Shown: positions 49,751-57,547 of the stretch, piece by piece
Layout: the number at the start of each line of letters is the position of its first letter
Position numbering within the stretch: the stretch's first letter is position 1
From: JAWKWH01 sp963669285
Lineage (GTDB): Bacteria > Pseudomonadota > Alphaproteobacteria > Rhizobiales > Rhizobiaceae
Assembly: GCA_963669285.2 (NCBI GenBank)
Contig: CAXXSI010000032.1
Span: 58,784-122,783, forward strand
Reading direction: 5' to 3'
Length of the DNA stretch: 64,000 nt
Notes under the pieces: model-generated
Databases searched by the model: none
Seen by the model: only the letters and a program-made list of their open reading frames with translations
What the model was told of the DNA's origin: nothing
Program-made: the position numbers and the translations under genes

Positions 49751-50242
49751 ATGGTCGCCAAAAACAGCCAAACAAGCCCAGTCCTCATCCTGCTCAATCA
49801 GCCTGAAGCGAACATTGTCATATTCTCGTTTCTGCTGCACTTCGTATGGGAGTTTTGGCAGGCTCCGACCTATGCAGGGATGATCGAACTAAACCACTGG
49901 GACGGCATCAAGCTCTGTACGTCTGCGACGATCGGAGATGTTGGATTTGCACTGACGGCATTCTGGGCAGCGTCAGCTGTCTCGCGATCACGTCTGTGGT
50001 TTTTTGTGCCAACCGCTCTGGGAATTGTAGTCTATCTAGCCATGGGAATCGCGCTGACCATCGCCTTTGAATTCTATTACACAAACATCAGCCTTCGCTG
50101 GACATACTCCGAGCTAATGCCGCTTGTGCCTCCCTTTGGCACTGGCCTCAGTCCGCTGTTGCAGTGGATGACAATCCCGCTTCTGGTTCTGTGGTTCACA
50201 CGAAGGCAGATGCCTGGAATCGTCCGAGTATCAGGCAGATGA
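49751..50242 (+). CDS. Four-helix membrane protein of the copper island
   Basis: 163 aa. Segments: ANIVIFSFLLHFVWEFWQAP, SATIGDVGFALTAFWAASAV, RLWFFVPTALGIVVYLAMGI and FGTGLSPLLQWMTIPLLVLW. The stretches FVWEFWQAPTY and RWTYSELMPLVPP are conserved features in homologues that I recall near multicopper-oxidase genes. Function unknown. Start at ATG 49751 is weakly supported; a later internal start is possible. It overlaps the 40-aa gene by 4 bp (ATGA). Confidence 0.6.
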   Translation: MVAKNSQTSPVLILLNQPEANIVIFSFLLHFVWEFWQAPTYAGMIELNHWDGIKLCTSATIGDVGFALTAFWAASAVSRSRLWFFVPTALGIVVYLAMGIALTIAFEFYYTNISLRWTYSELMPLVPPFGTGLSPLLQWMTIPLLVLWFTRRQMPGIVRVSGR

Positions 50243-50361
50243 TGGGCTCTGAAAACATGATGGATGGAACAGGAATGTGGTTCGGCGGCTTCGGCATGCT
50301 CTTGATCGGTTTCCTTGTCGTCCTCGCGATCGCCGCGCTAATCAAATACCTTCTCAAGTAA
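50239..50361 (+). CDS. Short Met/Gly-rich membrane peptide (40 aa)
   Basis: MMGSENMMDGTGMWFGGFGM then one helix (LLIGFLVVLAIAALIKYLLK). The start ATG 50239 overlaps the stop of the preceding gene by 4 bp. Small Met-rich single-helix proteins like this accompany copper-export genes; the N-terminal Met residues could bind Cu(I). It lies opposite the CueO fragment, overlapping its end by 24 bp. Confidence 0.55.
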   Translation: MMGSENMMDGTGMWFGGFGMLLIGFLVVLAIAALIKYLLK

Positions 50362-50724
50362 CGAAGCTTGAACGACCGCGAACTGCCCCACCATGCTTCG
50401 ATCCTCATGTTCGAGAATGTGGCAGTGAAACATGAACGGTTTTTCACGGCTGGCCGTTTGATCGAACCTGACAAGCAGTTCAACTTCACCGTCAACCAGC
50501 ACGGTATCCTTCCATCCGCGATGTTGAACCTTCGGCGCTAGTCCGATCTCCGACAGGATCTGAAAAGGAACGCCGTAGATGTGGAACGGGTGCGCCAGCA
50601 TCGGACTGCGGACGCGCCAGCTTTCAAGCGATCCTATTGCGATTTCGAAATCCAAACGATCCATGTCGAAGGCACGGCCGCTGATTGCGAAGCCGCCGTG
50701 ACCAAAGACAGAAAAGTTCGACAT
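50338..50724 (-). pseudogene. Fragment of a CueO-type multicopper oxidase (third cupredoxin domain)
   Basis: 128 aa equal to only the C-terminal cupredoxin domain of CueO: FDMDRLDFEIAIGSLESWRV, HPFHIYGVPFQILSEIGL, GWKDTVLVDGEVELLVRFDQ and the copper motif FMFHCHILEHEDRSM. The first two domains are missing; upstream is a cytochrome c, 1 bp away. The HPFHIYG has Tyr where a His would bind copper (HIHG). Thus it is either a relic or a small expressed copper-binding domain; an intact MCO lies at 53217. Confidence 0.65.
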
Positions 50725-50725
50725 T

Positions 50726-51217
50726 TCATTGACCGTTCTCAGCTCTAAAGCGCTCGTTTAGAAGGTCGTGGCGAGCCTGGATCTCATCAGGCCATTGTGC
50801 CTTGATCCACGACAACACCGCGATGATTTCCTGGTCCGTCAAGACGTCCTGATAATCAGGCATCGCGGAGTCGTAGTCACCCAGATTGGCCGCCTTGGCG
50901 ACACCGAATTTGGTGATATCGAAGAGGATCCTGTCAGGGTGATGCCAGGTATGACCGGATTCGTCGTGCGGCGGTGCTGGCATCAAGCCGTCATTGCCGC
51001 GGGATCTCCAGTTTGGCTGACCCTCGAGTTTTTCACCGTGGCACGAGGCACACTCGGCACCGTAAACCGACTTTCCCAGTGCGATCAGGGTGGAATCGGA
51101 AGGATTCAACCTGACAGTTTCGGTGACGTCCCGGTCGCGATTGAGCCACATCGCAAGCGCCACCGTGGCTGCGAGTATTACCGCGACGAGCACGACGAGT
51201 TTCTGTTGTTTCAGCAT
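50726..51217 (-). CDS. Monoheme cytochrome c
   Basis: 163 aa from ATG 51217. Signal anchor LVVLVAVILAATVALAMWLN, then heme motif ECASCHGEKLEGQPNW, with the axial Met probably in SAMPDYQDVLTDQEIIAVLS. The helical end WIKAQWPDEIQARHDLLNER follows the heme fold. Class I cytochrome c, probably passing electrons in the periplasm. It precedes the CueO fragment by 1 bp and lies just after an L,D-transpeptidase. Confidence 0.8.
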   Translation of the reverse strand: MLKQQKLVVLVAVILAATVALAMWLNRDRDVTETVRLNPSDSTLIALGKSVYGAECASCHGEKLEGQPNWRSRGNDGLMPAPPHDESGHTWHHPDRILFDITKFGVAKAANLGDYDSAMPDYQDVLTDQEIIAVLSWIKAQWPDEIQARHDLLNERFRAENGQ

Positions 51218-51224
51218 ACTCGCC

Positions 51225-51887
51225 TCACACAACCACGATCGGCGAACTTGTCGGCACGCGATCGTAGAGATCAATGATGTCCTGGTTCATCATGCGAACA
51301 CAGCCGCTGGAAACAGCCTTGCCGATGGACCAGAATTCCGGTGATCCGTGAATCCGATAGAGCGTGTCGACATTGCCCTGAAACACATACAGTGCCCGTG
51401 CGCCAAGCGGATTGTCCAACCCCGGTGGCATTCCGCCGTTTTCTGCGCTCCACTCGGCCAGTTCCGGCTCGCGCTCTATCATATCATCAGGCGGCGTCCA
51501 TTTGGGCCATTGCTGCTTCCAGCCGACGCGCGCCCGACCGGACCACTCGAAACCCGCGCGCCCAAGACCAACGCCGTAGCGCATCGCCGTTCCGCCTTCC
51601 TGAATCAGGTAGAGGTAAAATTTTGCAGTATCGACAACGATGGTACCGACCTGCTCGGACGACGGGTAGTTGACCAGGCGCCGATAGAATCGAGCCGGAA
51701 CCCGATCGAGATCGACCGATGGAATTGGAAATTGTTCTTCAGGCACCGCACCGTACATCAGCGCATATGACCGGGAGGTCTTCACGACCGGACCGGCCTC
51801 CGGCAACTCTACTGCGGTGGTACAGCCCGTTAGAAATAGAGCCGAATTGCTTGCTGATCCGATCAGCATGCCTCGTCGTGTAATCAT
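51225..51887 (-). CDS. L,D-transpeptidase (YkuD domain), copy 1
   Basis: 220 aa from ATG 51887. Tat-like/lipoprotein start MITRRGMLIGSASNSALFLT with TGC, then YkuD domain with GTIVVDTAKFYLYLIQEGGT, YGVGLGRAGFEWSGRARVGW, ALYVFQGNVDTLYRIHG and the catalytic motif HGSPEFWSIGKAVSSGCVRM. It cross-links peptidoglycan or attaches proteins to it in the periplasm. The active-site Cys and His are both kept. It is one of two tandem paralogues; the gap to copy 2 is about 70 bp. Confidence 0.85.
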   Translation of the reverse strand: MITRRGMLIGSASNSALFLTGCTTAVELPEAGPVVKTSRSYALMYGAVPEEQFPIPSVDLDRVPARFYRRLVNYPSSEQVGTIVVDTAKFYLYLIQEGGTAMRYGVGLGRAGFEWSGRARVGWKQQWPKWTPPDDMIEREPELAEWSAENGGMPPGLDNPLGARALYVFQGNVDTLYRIHGSPEFWSIGKAVSSGCVRMMNQDIIDLYDRVPTSSPIVVV

Positions 51888-51957
51888 CACAAATCCTGCG
51901 TTTGAAGCGGACGGTTTGGTGCAACCGTCCGCTGTTGAATCGGGAGTTTGAAGCCCG

Positions 51958-52533
51958 CTAGATGACCACAACCGCCGCGCCGACCGGCACGCGCTCGTAC
52001 AGGTCGACGACGTGATCATTGATCATGCGAATGCAGCCATTTGAAACCGAACGCCCGATCGAACCGGGCGCATTCGTTCCATGTATGCGGTACATCGTGT
52101 CGCGGCCATTCCGGTAGAGATAAAGCGCACGCGCTCCCAGCGGGTTGTTGGGTCCACCCGGTACACCGTTCGCGAAACGTGCATACTTCCTCGGCTCACG
52201 GCGGATCATGTTGTCGGTCGGACGCCAACTCGGCCATTTGGCCTTGCGTCCGACTTTCGCAGACCCCTTGAACTTTCTACCGGCCTTGCCAACACCAACG
52301 CCGTAGCGACGTGCTCTGCCGCCCGAAAGCGTCAGGTAAAGGAAATGGTTGTCCGGATCCACAACCAGAGTACCTGGCTTGTATCCCGAAAAACGGACCG
52401 TTTTCGGTTCGAATTTCGGATCCAGCTTGAAGGATTTGCGGCGCTTCTTTTTTCTGTGATGTGCAAGCGCCGGCGTTGCCGATATTGCTGTGGCGGCTGC
52501 CACGCCGAATACGAATGAGCGTCGTGTAATCAT
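51958..52533 (-). CDS. L,D-transpeptidase (YkuD domain), copy 2
   Basis: 191 aa. MITRRSFVFGVAAATAISAT is a Tat/Sec-type signal, followed by a basic His/Lys segment (HHRKKKRRKSFKLDPKFEPK). The YkuD domain has GTLVVDPDNHFLYLTLSGGR, VGKAGRKFKGSAKVGRKAKW and the catalytic HGTNAPGSIGRSVSNGCIRM. Same layout as copy 1, so a duplication is likely. Copper is known to inhibit L,D-transpeptidases in some bacteria, which may explain their place in this island (inference). Confidence 0.85.
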   Translation of the reverse strand: MITRRSFVFGVAAATAISATPALAHHRKKKRRKSFKLDPKFEPKTVRFSGYKPGTLVVDPDNHFLYLTLSGGRARRYGVGVGKAGRKFKGSAKVGRKAKWPSWRPTDNMIRREPRKYARFANGVPGGPNNPLGARALYLYRNGRDTMYRIHGTNAPGSIGRSVSNGCIRMINDHVVDLYERVPVGAAVVVI

Positions 52534-52596
52534 CGATTACCCTTTCAAATGATGAAACGATTCCGGTTCCCGAGATGGAACCGCATAAATCCAACA

Positions 52597-52947
52597 TCAT
52601 CCGAAAATGGGGGGTCGAAGCAGCTTAGTACCGTGGGTATCTATGTGATCGAGGCTGTATTGCGCCTCATGAGACGGCAGCACCGACAATATCCTGACAC
52701 CGATAACCTGGATCGCGACGACACAATCGGCGACACAAAAGGCAGATTTGTTTTCATCGTCTTTGTCACAGCATCGATCAATGCCGACCGATTGATCATC
52801 CTCAGCTAATGGGCCCGGAATCGGATCGTCCGGCACGGAGGCAACGTCGATTGAATCGACTTGCACATGGTGCGTCGACATCGCTTGCGGCAGCGTGTGT
52901 ACGCTCACAAACGACAGAGCCAATAAAACGAGTGCAAACAATCGCAT
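52597..52947 (-). CDS. Small Cys-containing exported protein
   Basis: 116 aa. Signal peptide (MRLFALVLLALSFVSVHTLP), an acidic linker, then RCCDKDDENKSAFCVADCVV and AIQVIGVRILSVLPSHEAQY. The CC-x9-C-x3-C pattern with a hydrophobic stretch suggests a metal-related periplasmic peptide, similar in size to others in copper-resistance clusters. No family recognised. Confidence 0.55.
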   Translation of the reverse strand: MRLFALVLLALSFVSVHTLPQAMSTHHVQVDSIDVASVPDDPIPGPLAEDDQSVGIDRCCDKDDENKSAFCVADCVVAIQVIGVRILSVLPSHEAQYSLDHIDTHGTKLLRPPIFG

Positions 52948-53216
52948 GCCCGTTCAATAAACCAACGGCCTTAATTTTTCTATTTGATATGAAAGCGGCT
53001 TTGGTTTCGTCATCGTGTAGCGCAACCAATCCATGCGCACATGCCGGCCGGGGGTCGCGTCATGATTTACCTGTAAGTAATTGTTTTTCAACGGCTAACA
53101 GAAAGATTGGGAATCAGCGCCGTATTTGTTCGCACTCGTGAGGCCGGCAGGCATCGATTTCGTTCACGGAATTGTGTTGCCGGGATAGGCCCGAGGCGCA
53201 ACCAAGAAACCGAAAT

Positions 53217-54606
53217 TCAGACGACTTCGAACCAGGTATTCATGCCCGCGGCGGCATGTTCCAGCATGTGGCAGTGCAGCAGCCACTTTCCGGGATTGTC
53301 GGCGACAAATGCTATCCTGGTGGCCTGTTGTGGGCCAACCAGGAAGGTATCGCGCCAAAGCGTGCCTTCATCGATGTCGCTGCCGCTTCGCCCGATGATG
53401 CGAAAATGATGCCCGTGGATATGCATGGCGTGCACCCAGGCGGTGTCGTTTTGCGTCTCGATGACAATCGTCTGGCCCGCCTTGGCGGTAAACAAGGGCT
53501 CGGCTGCCAGGTTGGCGATGCCGTTGAATGCCCACACCTGACCGGTCTCACGGATGTCCTGGCGGCTGAGGACCTTGCCCTTGTAGGTGATCGGTCCGCC
53601 GCCACCCATGGCGCCGCCGGTCATGGTCAGTTTGACCGGCCTTGCATTGCCGAGGTCCGGCTCAGGTAGGTTGTTGTGTTCGAGACCGGCGCCGGCATAA
53701 CCGGCTGCGCTTTCTGCCGAGACCTCGAAGCTGGCAAAGACGAAAGCCTGGTTGCCGGACAGTTCCTCCAGCGCGAAATCCGCCTCTGGTTTGACCAGCA
53801 AGTCCACCCGCTGGGCCGGTCCCAGCAAAAGCGGTGAATAGGTCAGGGCGACCGGTTCCGGCAGCGGCTGGCCGTCAAAGGCCAATATGCTGGCGCCAAA
53901 TCGCGACGGATCGATTTCGAGCACGCGGGCGTTTGACGCGCTGATCAAGCGCAGTCGGTAGGCTTCGCCGGCATTGAGCCTGAACGTCGGCCTGCTCCTG
54001 CCGTTGACAGTCAGCCAGTTGCCGAGGCGGCCGGCGTGGCTCCAATCCATCAGCGAGCCGAAGCTGGCCAGTTCCAGTGCTCCGCTTTGATCCAGCCGCC
54101 AATCGTCCAGCACCAGTGTCAGGTCGTGCTCCCGGTCGAATGCCTCGCTCTCCTCGTCGATGATGAGCGGCCCGTAAAGGCCGCGCCCGACCTGGTTCCA
54201 GCTGCGATTGTGGGCATGGTACCAATAGGTGCCGGCATCGGGCGCGACAAAATCGTATTCGAAGCTCGCACCGGGTTCGACCGGGTCCTGCGTGAGACCG
54301 GCGACGCCGTCCATGGCGTTTGCGATGCGGACCCCGTGCCAGTGGATGGAGGTGGCCTCTTCGAGGCGGTTAACGAGCCGGACCTGCACCCGCCGGCCGC
54401 GGCGCACCCGGATTTCAGGTCCGGGCGTGGCGCCATTGTAGGACCACAGATCGGACTGCGCCGCGCTTTCATCAAATAGTATCTGCCGGCTTGCGGCGGC
54501 TGTTAGCTCGATAAAGCCGTCCGCGGCACGGGCGACCGTGATGTACGGAAAAAGCGTCGACGACGCCCCGGCAGCCAGCGATGAAGGCGCGTCTATCGAT
54601 TGGCAA
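53217..54606 (-). CDS. Multicopper oxidase, probably frameshifted at the Tat signal
   Basis: Cupredoxin 1 has TSIHWHGVRIAN and GTYWYHAHNRSWNQVGRG; cupredoxin 3 has WVHAMHIHGHHFRIIGRSG and LLHCHMLEHAAAGMNTWFEV, so all four copper ligand groups are present. In the reading frame of the mature protein there is no ATG, GTG or TTG between an upstream stop (just before 54610) and a GTG at 54407. In another frame a TTG at 54606, with GGGAG 7 bp upstream, gives IDRRAFIAG, a Tat signal. A single-base frameshift near 54570-54590 would join them. The enzyme should oxidise Cu(I) or phenols in the periplasm. A sequencing error or real inactivation are both possible. Confidence 0.75.
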
Positions 54607-54610
54607 TGAT

Positions 54611-55498
54611 TTACTCCCTATCCATCAAATAGGTCGCGATAGCGGTCAGGTCATCATCGCTCAGAAACGATGTGCCGTCACGCACCACTTCGCCCATTGC
54701 GCCGCCGAAGGCATCACCATCGGGCAATATGCCGGTCTTGAGCGCATAGGCCAGCCCGTCGATGGTCCAGCCGTTCTTTTTCAGACTGGCCGACGTGATA
54801 GCCGGTGATTTGCCACCATCCGGTAATCCGACGGCGCCATGAAGTTCAAGCTCAGCTTGCCGCGCACCAAGAAGGTTGCGCGGTGTATGGCATGCCGCAC
54901 AATGTGCTGGCCCCTCGACGATATATTTTCCCCGGTTCCACGACTGGTCTTTGCCAGCATCCGGTTCGAATGGGCCGGTATCGAGGAACAACGCCCGCCA
55001 GAGCTTCAATCCCGACCGAAAATTGAACGGAAATACCATTGCCTGCGGTCTGGAGGGGTTTTCGACGGGCGGCACGGTTTGAAATGCCGCCCACAGATCA
55101 GAGACATCCTGGTCTGTCAGTTTTGCATAAAACGGATAGGGGAACGCCGGATAGTAAGGCTCGCCGCCGGGAGAAACGCCCTGGCGGACGGCCGTGGCAA
55201 ACTGGTTCCTCGTCCAGTTGCCGATACCGGCCGCCTTGTCGGTTGTCAGATTGGGCGAATAGAACGTTCCAAATCCGGTTTTCAGCGCTACCCCGCCGGC
55301 AAGCGGCGCGCCACCGTTTTTGACATCGGTGTGACAGGCGATGCATCCAGCCATGCGGGCGAGATAGGCGCCGCGCTCGACGCTGCCCTCCAGGTCGCCA
55401 ATGTTGATGTCGCGACCGATCGGCCACAATGCCAGGGAGCCCGCCGCTGCGCCCGACAGGACGAACGCAGCCAGCAGCAGAAACACAAATCTCCGCAT
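54611..55498 (-). CDS. Diheme cytochrome c
   Basis: 295 aa. Signal peptide (FVFLLLAAFVLSGAAAGSLA), then two heme sites: ARMAGCIACHTDVKNGGAPL and GPAHCAACHTPRNLLGARQA, each followed by a cytochrome c fold with axial Met candidates. It resembles the cytochrome subunit of periplasmic dehydrogenases (Gluconate/alcohol type). No dehydrogenase is nearby, so it may take electrons from the adjacent multicopper oxidase or from another donor. Stop is TAA at 54611-54613, within the MCO ribosome binding site region. Confidence 0.8.
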   Translation of the reverse strand: MRRFVFLLLAAFVLSGAAAGSLALWPIGRDINIGDLEGSVERGAYLARMAGCIACHTDVKNGGAPLAGGVALKTGFGTFYSPNLTTDKAAGIGNWTRNQFATAVRQGVSPGGEPYYPAFPYPFYAKLTDQDVSDLWAAFQTVPPVENPSRPQAMVFPFNFRSGLKLWRALFLDTGPFEPDAGKDQSWNRGKYIVEGPAHCAACHTPRNLLGARQAELELHGAVGLPDGGKSPAITSASLKKNGWTIDGLAYALKTGILPDGDAFGGAMGEVVRDGTSFLSDDDLTAIATYLMDRE

Positions 55499-55501
55499 GG
55501 C

Positions 55502-56113
55502 TCACTTCTTCTCGATACGGAACTTGGTGTGACACGACGAACAGGTCTGCGCCATCATGTTGAAGACCCCATCCGCCGGCATCGAAGCGAGCGCCTCGGT
55601 GTCGGGCATGCGTCCGCCACGCATCATCATGCCGCCGCCCATCATTTCGGAGTCGCTCATCATCGAACCGCCTTCGCCCATCATCGTGGACGACCGGTTG
55701 CCCATCATGGTCGATGTACCGTTCGAGTCGGACATCATCAACCCGTTGTCAGCAGCCTTTTCGAGACCGTCGGCAAACGTCAGCAACAGATCGGCAAGCT
55801 CCTTGAACCGGTCCCAGTCGGTCCAGATTTCCGGCCTCGCCTCTGTGGGCTTATGCATGCTTCCTTCGGGAAACAGCTTGGTCATCGCTTCGCCGGCATG
55901 CGATTTAATGATCTGCGCGCCTTGTCTTATCGCATCGGGGTCATATTCCGTTTTGCCGCGCATCATCTCCGTCATCGCCTTGACGGCCTTGCTCATCACT
56001 CCCATCGCATCCATGCGTTCCTTGACGATGCCGGTTGCGCCGCCATGGGCGAGCACGCCAACCGCGCTGGCCGAGACAAGAAGTCCGGCAGCTAAAAATA
56101 GCTTGAATTTCAT
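55502..56113 (-). CDS. Cytochrome c' with Met-rich insertion
   Basis: 203 aa. Signal peptide (LFLAAGLLVSASAVGVLAHG), then cytochrome c' helices (MGVMSKAVKAMTEMMRGKTE, QGAQIIKSHAGEAMTKLFPE, FKELADLLLTFADGLEKAAD) and the C-terminal heme motif TCSSCHTKFRIEKK. Between helices C and D there is a long insertion with many Met and Ser residues (NGLMMSDSNGTSTMMGNRSS, MMSDSEMMGGGMMMRGGRMP), not normal for this family. The Met-rich loop could bind Cu(I). It belongs to the cueR operon and lies 3 bp upstream of the diheme cytochrome. Confidence 0.8.
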   Translation of the reverse strand: MKFKLFLAAGLLVSASAVGVLAHGGATGIVKERMDAMGVMSKAVKAMTEMMRGKTEYDPDAIRQGAQIIKSHAGEAMTKLFPEGSMHKPTEARPEIWTDWDRFKELADLLLTFADGLEKAADNGLMMSDSNGTSTMMGNRSSTMMGEGGSMMSDSEMMGGGMMMRGGRMPDTEALASMPADGVFNMMAQTCSSCHTKFRIEKK

Positions 56114-56172
56114 CGATTCATCCTTTGCAAAATCAATTTAACCGGCCGGACGTTCCGACCGCGGTCATATGC

Positions 56173-56520
56173 TCAGGACAAATGCTTGGGTGGCGGCGGC
56201 TCGATAAATGACGCAAGCCTTTCGATGGAGCGGATATCGGCGGGATGGTAGGCTGGGACCGCCCGATTTCCATGATCGCCGAGTTTGAAAACATCGATGA
56301 TGATGTCAGCGCCGCAATGAATCTCTGCGCCTCCGCCCGCGCCATCGGCCGGTGAGACCGGATACTCGTGGTCGTGGGCCGCAGATTGTGAATGGTGGCC
56401 ATGATCATGGTCATGGATGACGTCGATATGGGCGAATGTCCCGCCGGCCAGCAACAGACCCGCAATGGCAGCAAACGATGCCGCCCAAAACAGATTGCGT
56501 AGCTGACGGAGCACGATCAT
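56173..56520 (-). CDS. His-rich exported protein
   Basis: 115 aa. Signal segment (LFWAASFAAIAGLLLAGGTF) then DVIHDHDHGHHSQSAAHDHE, a metal-binding His/Asp stretch, a single Cys (EIHCGADIIIDVFKLG) and a Pro-rich tail (FIEPPPPKHLS). No family recognised. Location in the cueR operon suggests copper or zinc buffering in the periplasm (inference). Confidence 0.6.
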   Translation of the reverse strand: MIVLRQLRNLFWAASFAAIAGLLLAGGTFAHIDVIHDHDHGHHSQSAAHDHEYPVSPADGAGGGAEIHCGADIIIDVFKLGDHGNRAVPAYHPADIRSIERLASFIEPPPPKHLS

Positions 56521-56528
56521 GGCAGGGT

Positions 56529-56939
56529 TCAGAATATCCCGTTGGCGCGTTGCAGGGTTCTCACATAGACAATGATCTTGGCGACATCATCTTCCGAGAC
56601 ATCTTCTACCGGCGGCATGTTGCCAAACGGCCAGTGATGCGCGCGCACACCCTGTTCGGCGGCGCGGAAAAACGAGGCGTCGCCATGATGGTTGGGTTCG
56701 TATATTCGGTGGACCAGCGGCGGCGCCACGCCGTCCTGTCCTGCGGCGTTGTTGCCGTGGCAGGAGGCGCAGTTGGCGTCGAACAATACCTCTCCCGATT
56801 TGGCCTCGCCGCTCAATTCCGGAACGTTGACCTGTGCCAGCGGCGGGCCTGATTCAGGTTTGCTGCCGGCTTGAAAAAAACGATAGCCGATGATCGCGAC
56901 CGCCAGCAGCATCACCGCGATGATGATGACCCGGTTCAT
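56529..56939 (-). CDS. Monoheme cytochrome c of the cueR operon
   Basis: 136 aa from ATG 56939, overlapping the cueR stop by ATGA. Anchor MNRVIIIAVMLLAVAIIGYR, then heme site FDANCASCHGNNAAGQDGVA, His-rich loop EPNHHGDASFFRAAEQGVRA, and axial Met probably in FGNMPPVEDVSEDDVAKIIV. Class I fold. Translation coupling to cueR means copper induces it together with the regulator. Confidence 0.8.
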   Translation of the reverse strand: MNRVIIIAVMLLAVAIIGYRFFQAGSKPESGPPLAQVNVPELSGEAKSGEVLFDANCASCHGNNAAGQDGVAPPLVHRIYEPNHHGDASFFRAAEQGVRAHHWPFGNMPPVEDVSEDDVAKIIVYVRTLQRANGIF

Positions 56940-57334
56940 TTGAAGGTCTCGCCGCTCGCCAGCTCGTCGATGATCGGGCAATCGGGTCGATCATCACCAT
57001 GACAGTGAATGGCCAAATTAGACAGTGTTGCTCTCAAAGAGCGAAGTTCCGCAATCTTGCGATCGATTTCCTTGATCTTGCCAAGCGCTATCGCTTTGAC
57101 GTCCGCACTTGCACGGTTTTCGTCTTTGTAAAGTGAGAGCAACAACCGGCATTCCTCGATCGTAAATCCAAGGCTTCGGGCCCGCTGCAGAAACCGCAAT
57201 CGGTGCATGTCGACTTCGGTGTAGCTGCGGTAACCATTTTCAAGACGGGCAGGTTTAACCAGCTCGATATCTTCATAGTAGCGAATGGTTTTAGGCGGCA
57301 GATTCGCGCGCTCGGCAACTGTTCCAATGTTCAT
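56936..57334 (-). CDS. cueR: Cu(I)-responsive MerR-family regulator
   Basis: 132 aa. Winged helix MNIGTVAERANLPPKTIRYY, then ENGYRSYTEVDMHRLRFLQR, a dimer helix (SADVKAIALGKIKEIDRKIA) and the metal-binding loop with two cysteines eight residues apart, HCHGDDRPDCPIIDELA, typical of CueR rather than MerR or ZntR. It bends its promoter DNA when Cu(I) binds. The gene's own promoter (57514-57544) and the copA promoter (59940-59970) both have the 19-bp spacer dyads it needs, so autoregulation is likely. Confidence 0.9.
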   Translation of the reverse strand: MNIGTVAERANLPPKTIRYYEDIELVKPARLENGYRSYTEVDMHRLRFLQRARSLGFTIEECRLLLSLYKDENRASADVKAIALGKIKEIDRKIAELRSLRATLSNLAIHCHGDDRPDCPIIDELASGETFK

Positions 57335-57513
57335 TTGGCTGATACCCGTATACGGTCATAGATACGGCGCAGGTCTGCAAGTTCATGTTCGGCAAAACCG
57401 ATCGAGCGCGCCGTCTCGATCAATTGCGCACTGCCAGTGCGACGTGGCTGCTTGCACTGTGTTCGGCCGCCGGCCTTACTATTTATTTTCCGATCCTTTG
57501 TTTCCATTTGACA

Positions 57514-57544
57514 ATAATAGAGGTTCCACCTGCTGGAAGGTCAA
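57514..57544 (-). promoter_or_regulatory. CueR-type promoter of the cueR operon
   Basis: On the minus strand -35 TTGACC (57544-57539) and -10 TATTAT (57519-57514) are separated by 19 bp. The spacer contains the dyad CCTTCCAGCAGGTGGAACC. The long spacer and dyad are the mark of MerR-family control. It drives cueR, cytochrome c, His-rich, c', diheme cytochrome and multicopper oxidase genes. Confidence 0.8.
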
Positions 57545-57547
57545 TAG

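Noticed and set aside
54839..56095. 418-codon plus-strand frame across two cytochrome genes
   Set aside because: Antisense shadow; His/Arg-rich low-information translation, and the minus-strand genes have heme motifs and signal peptides.
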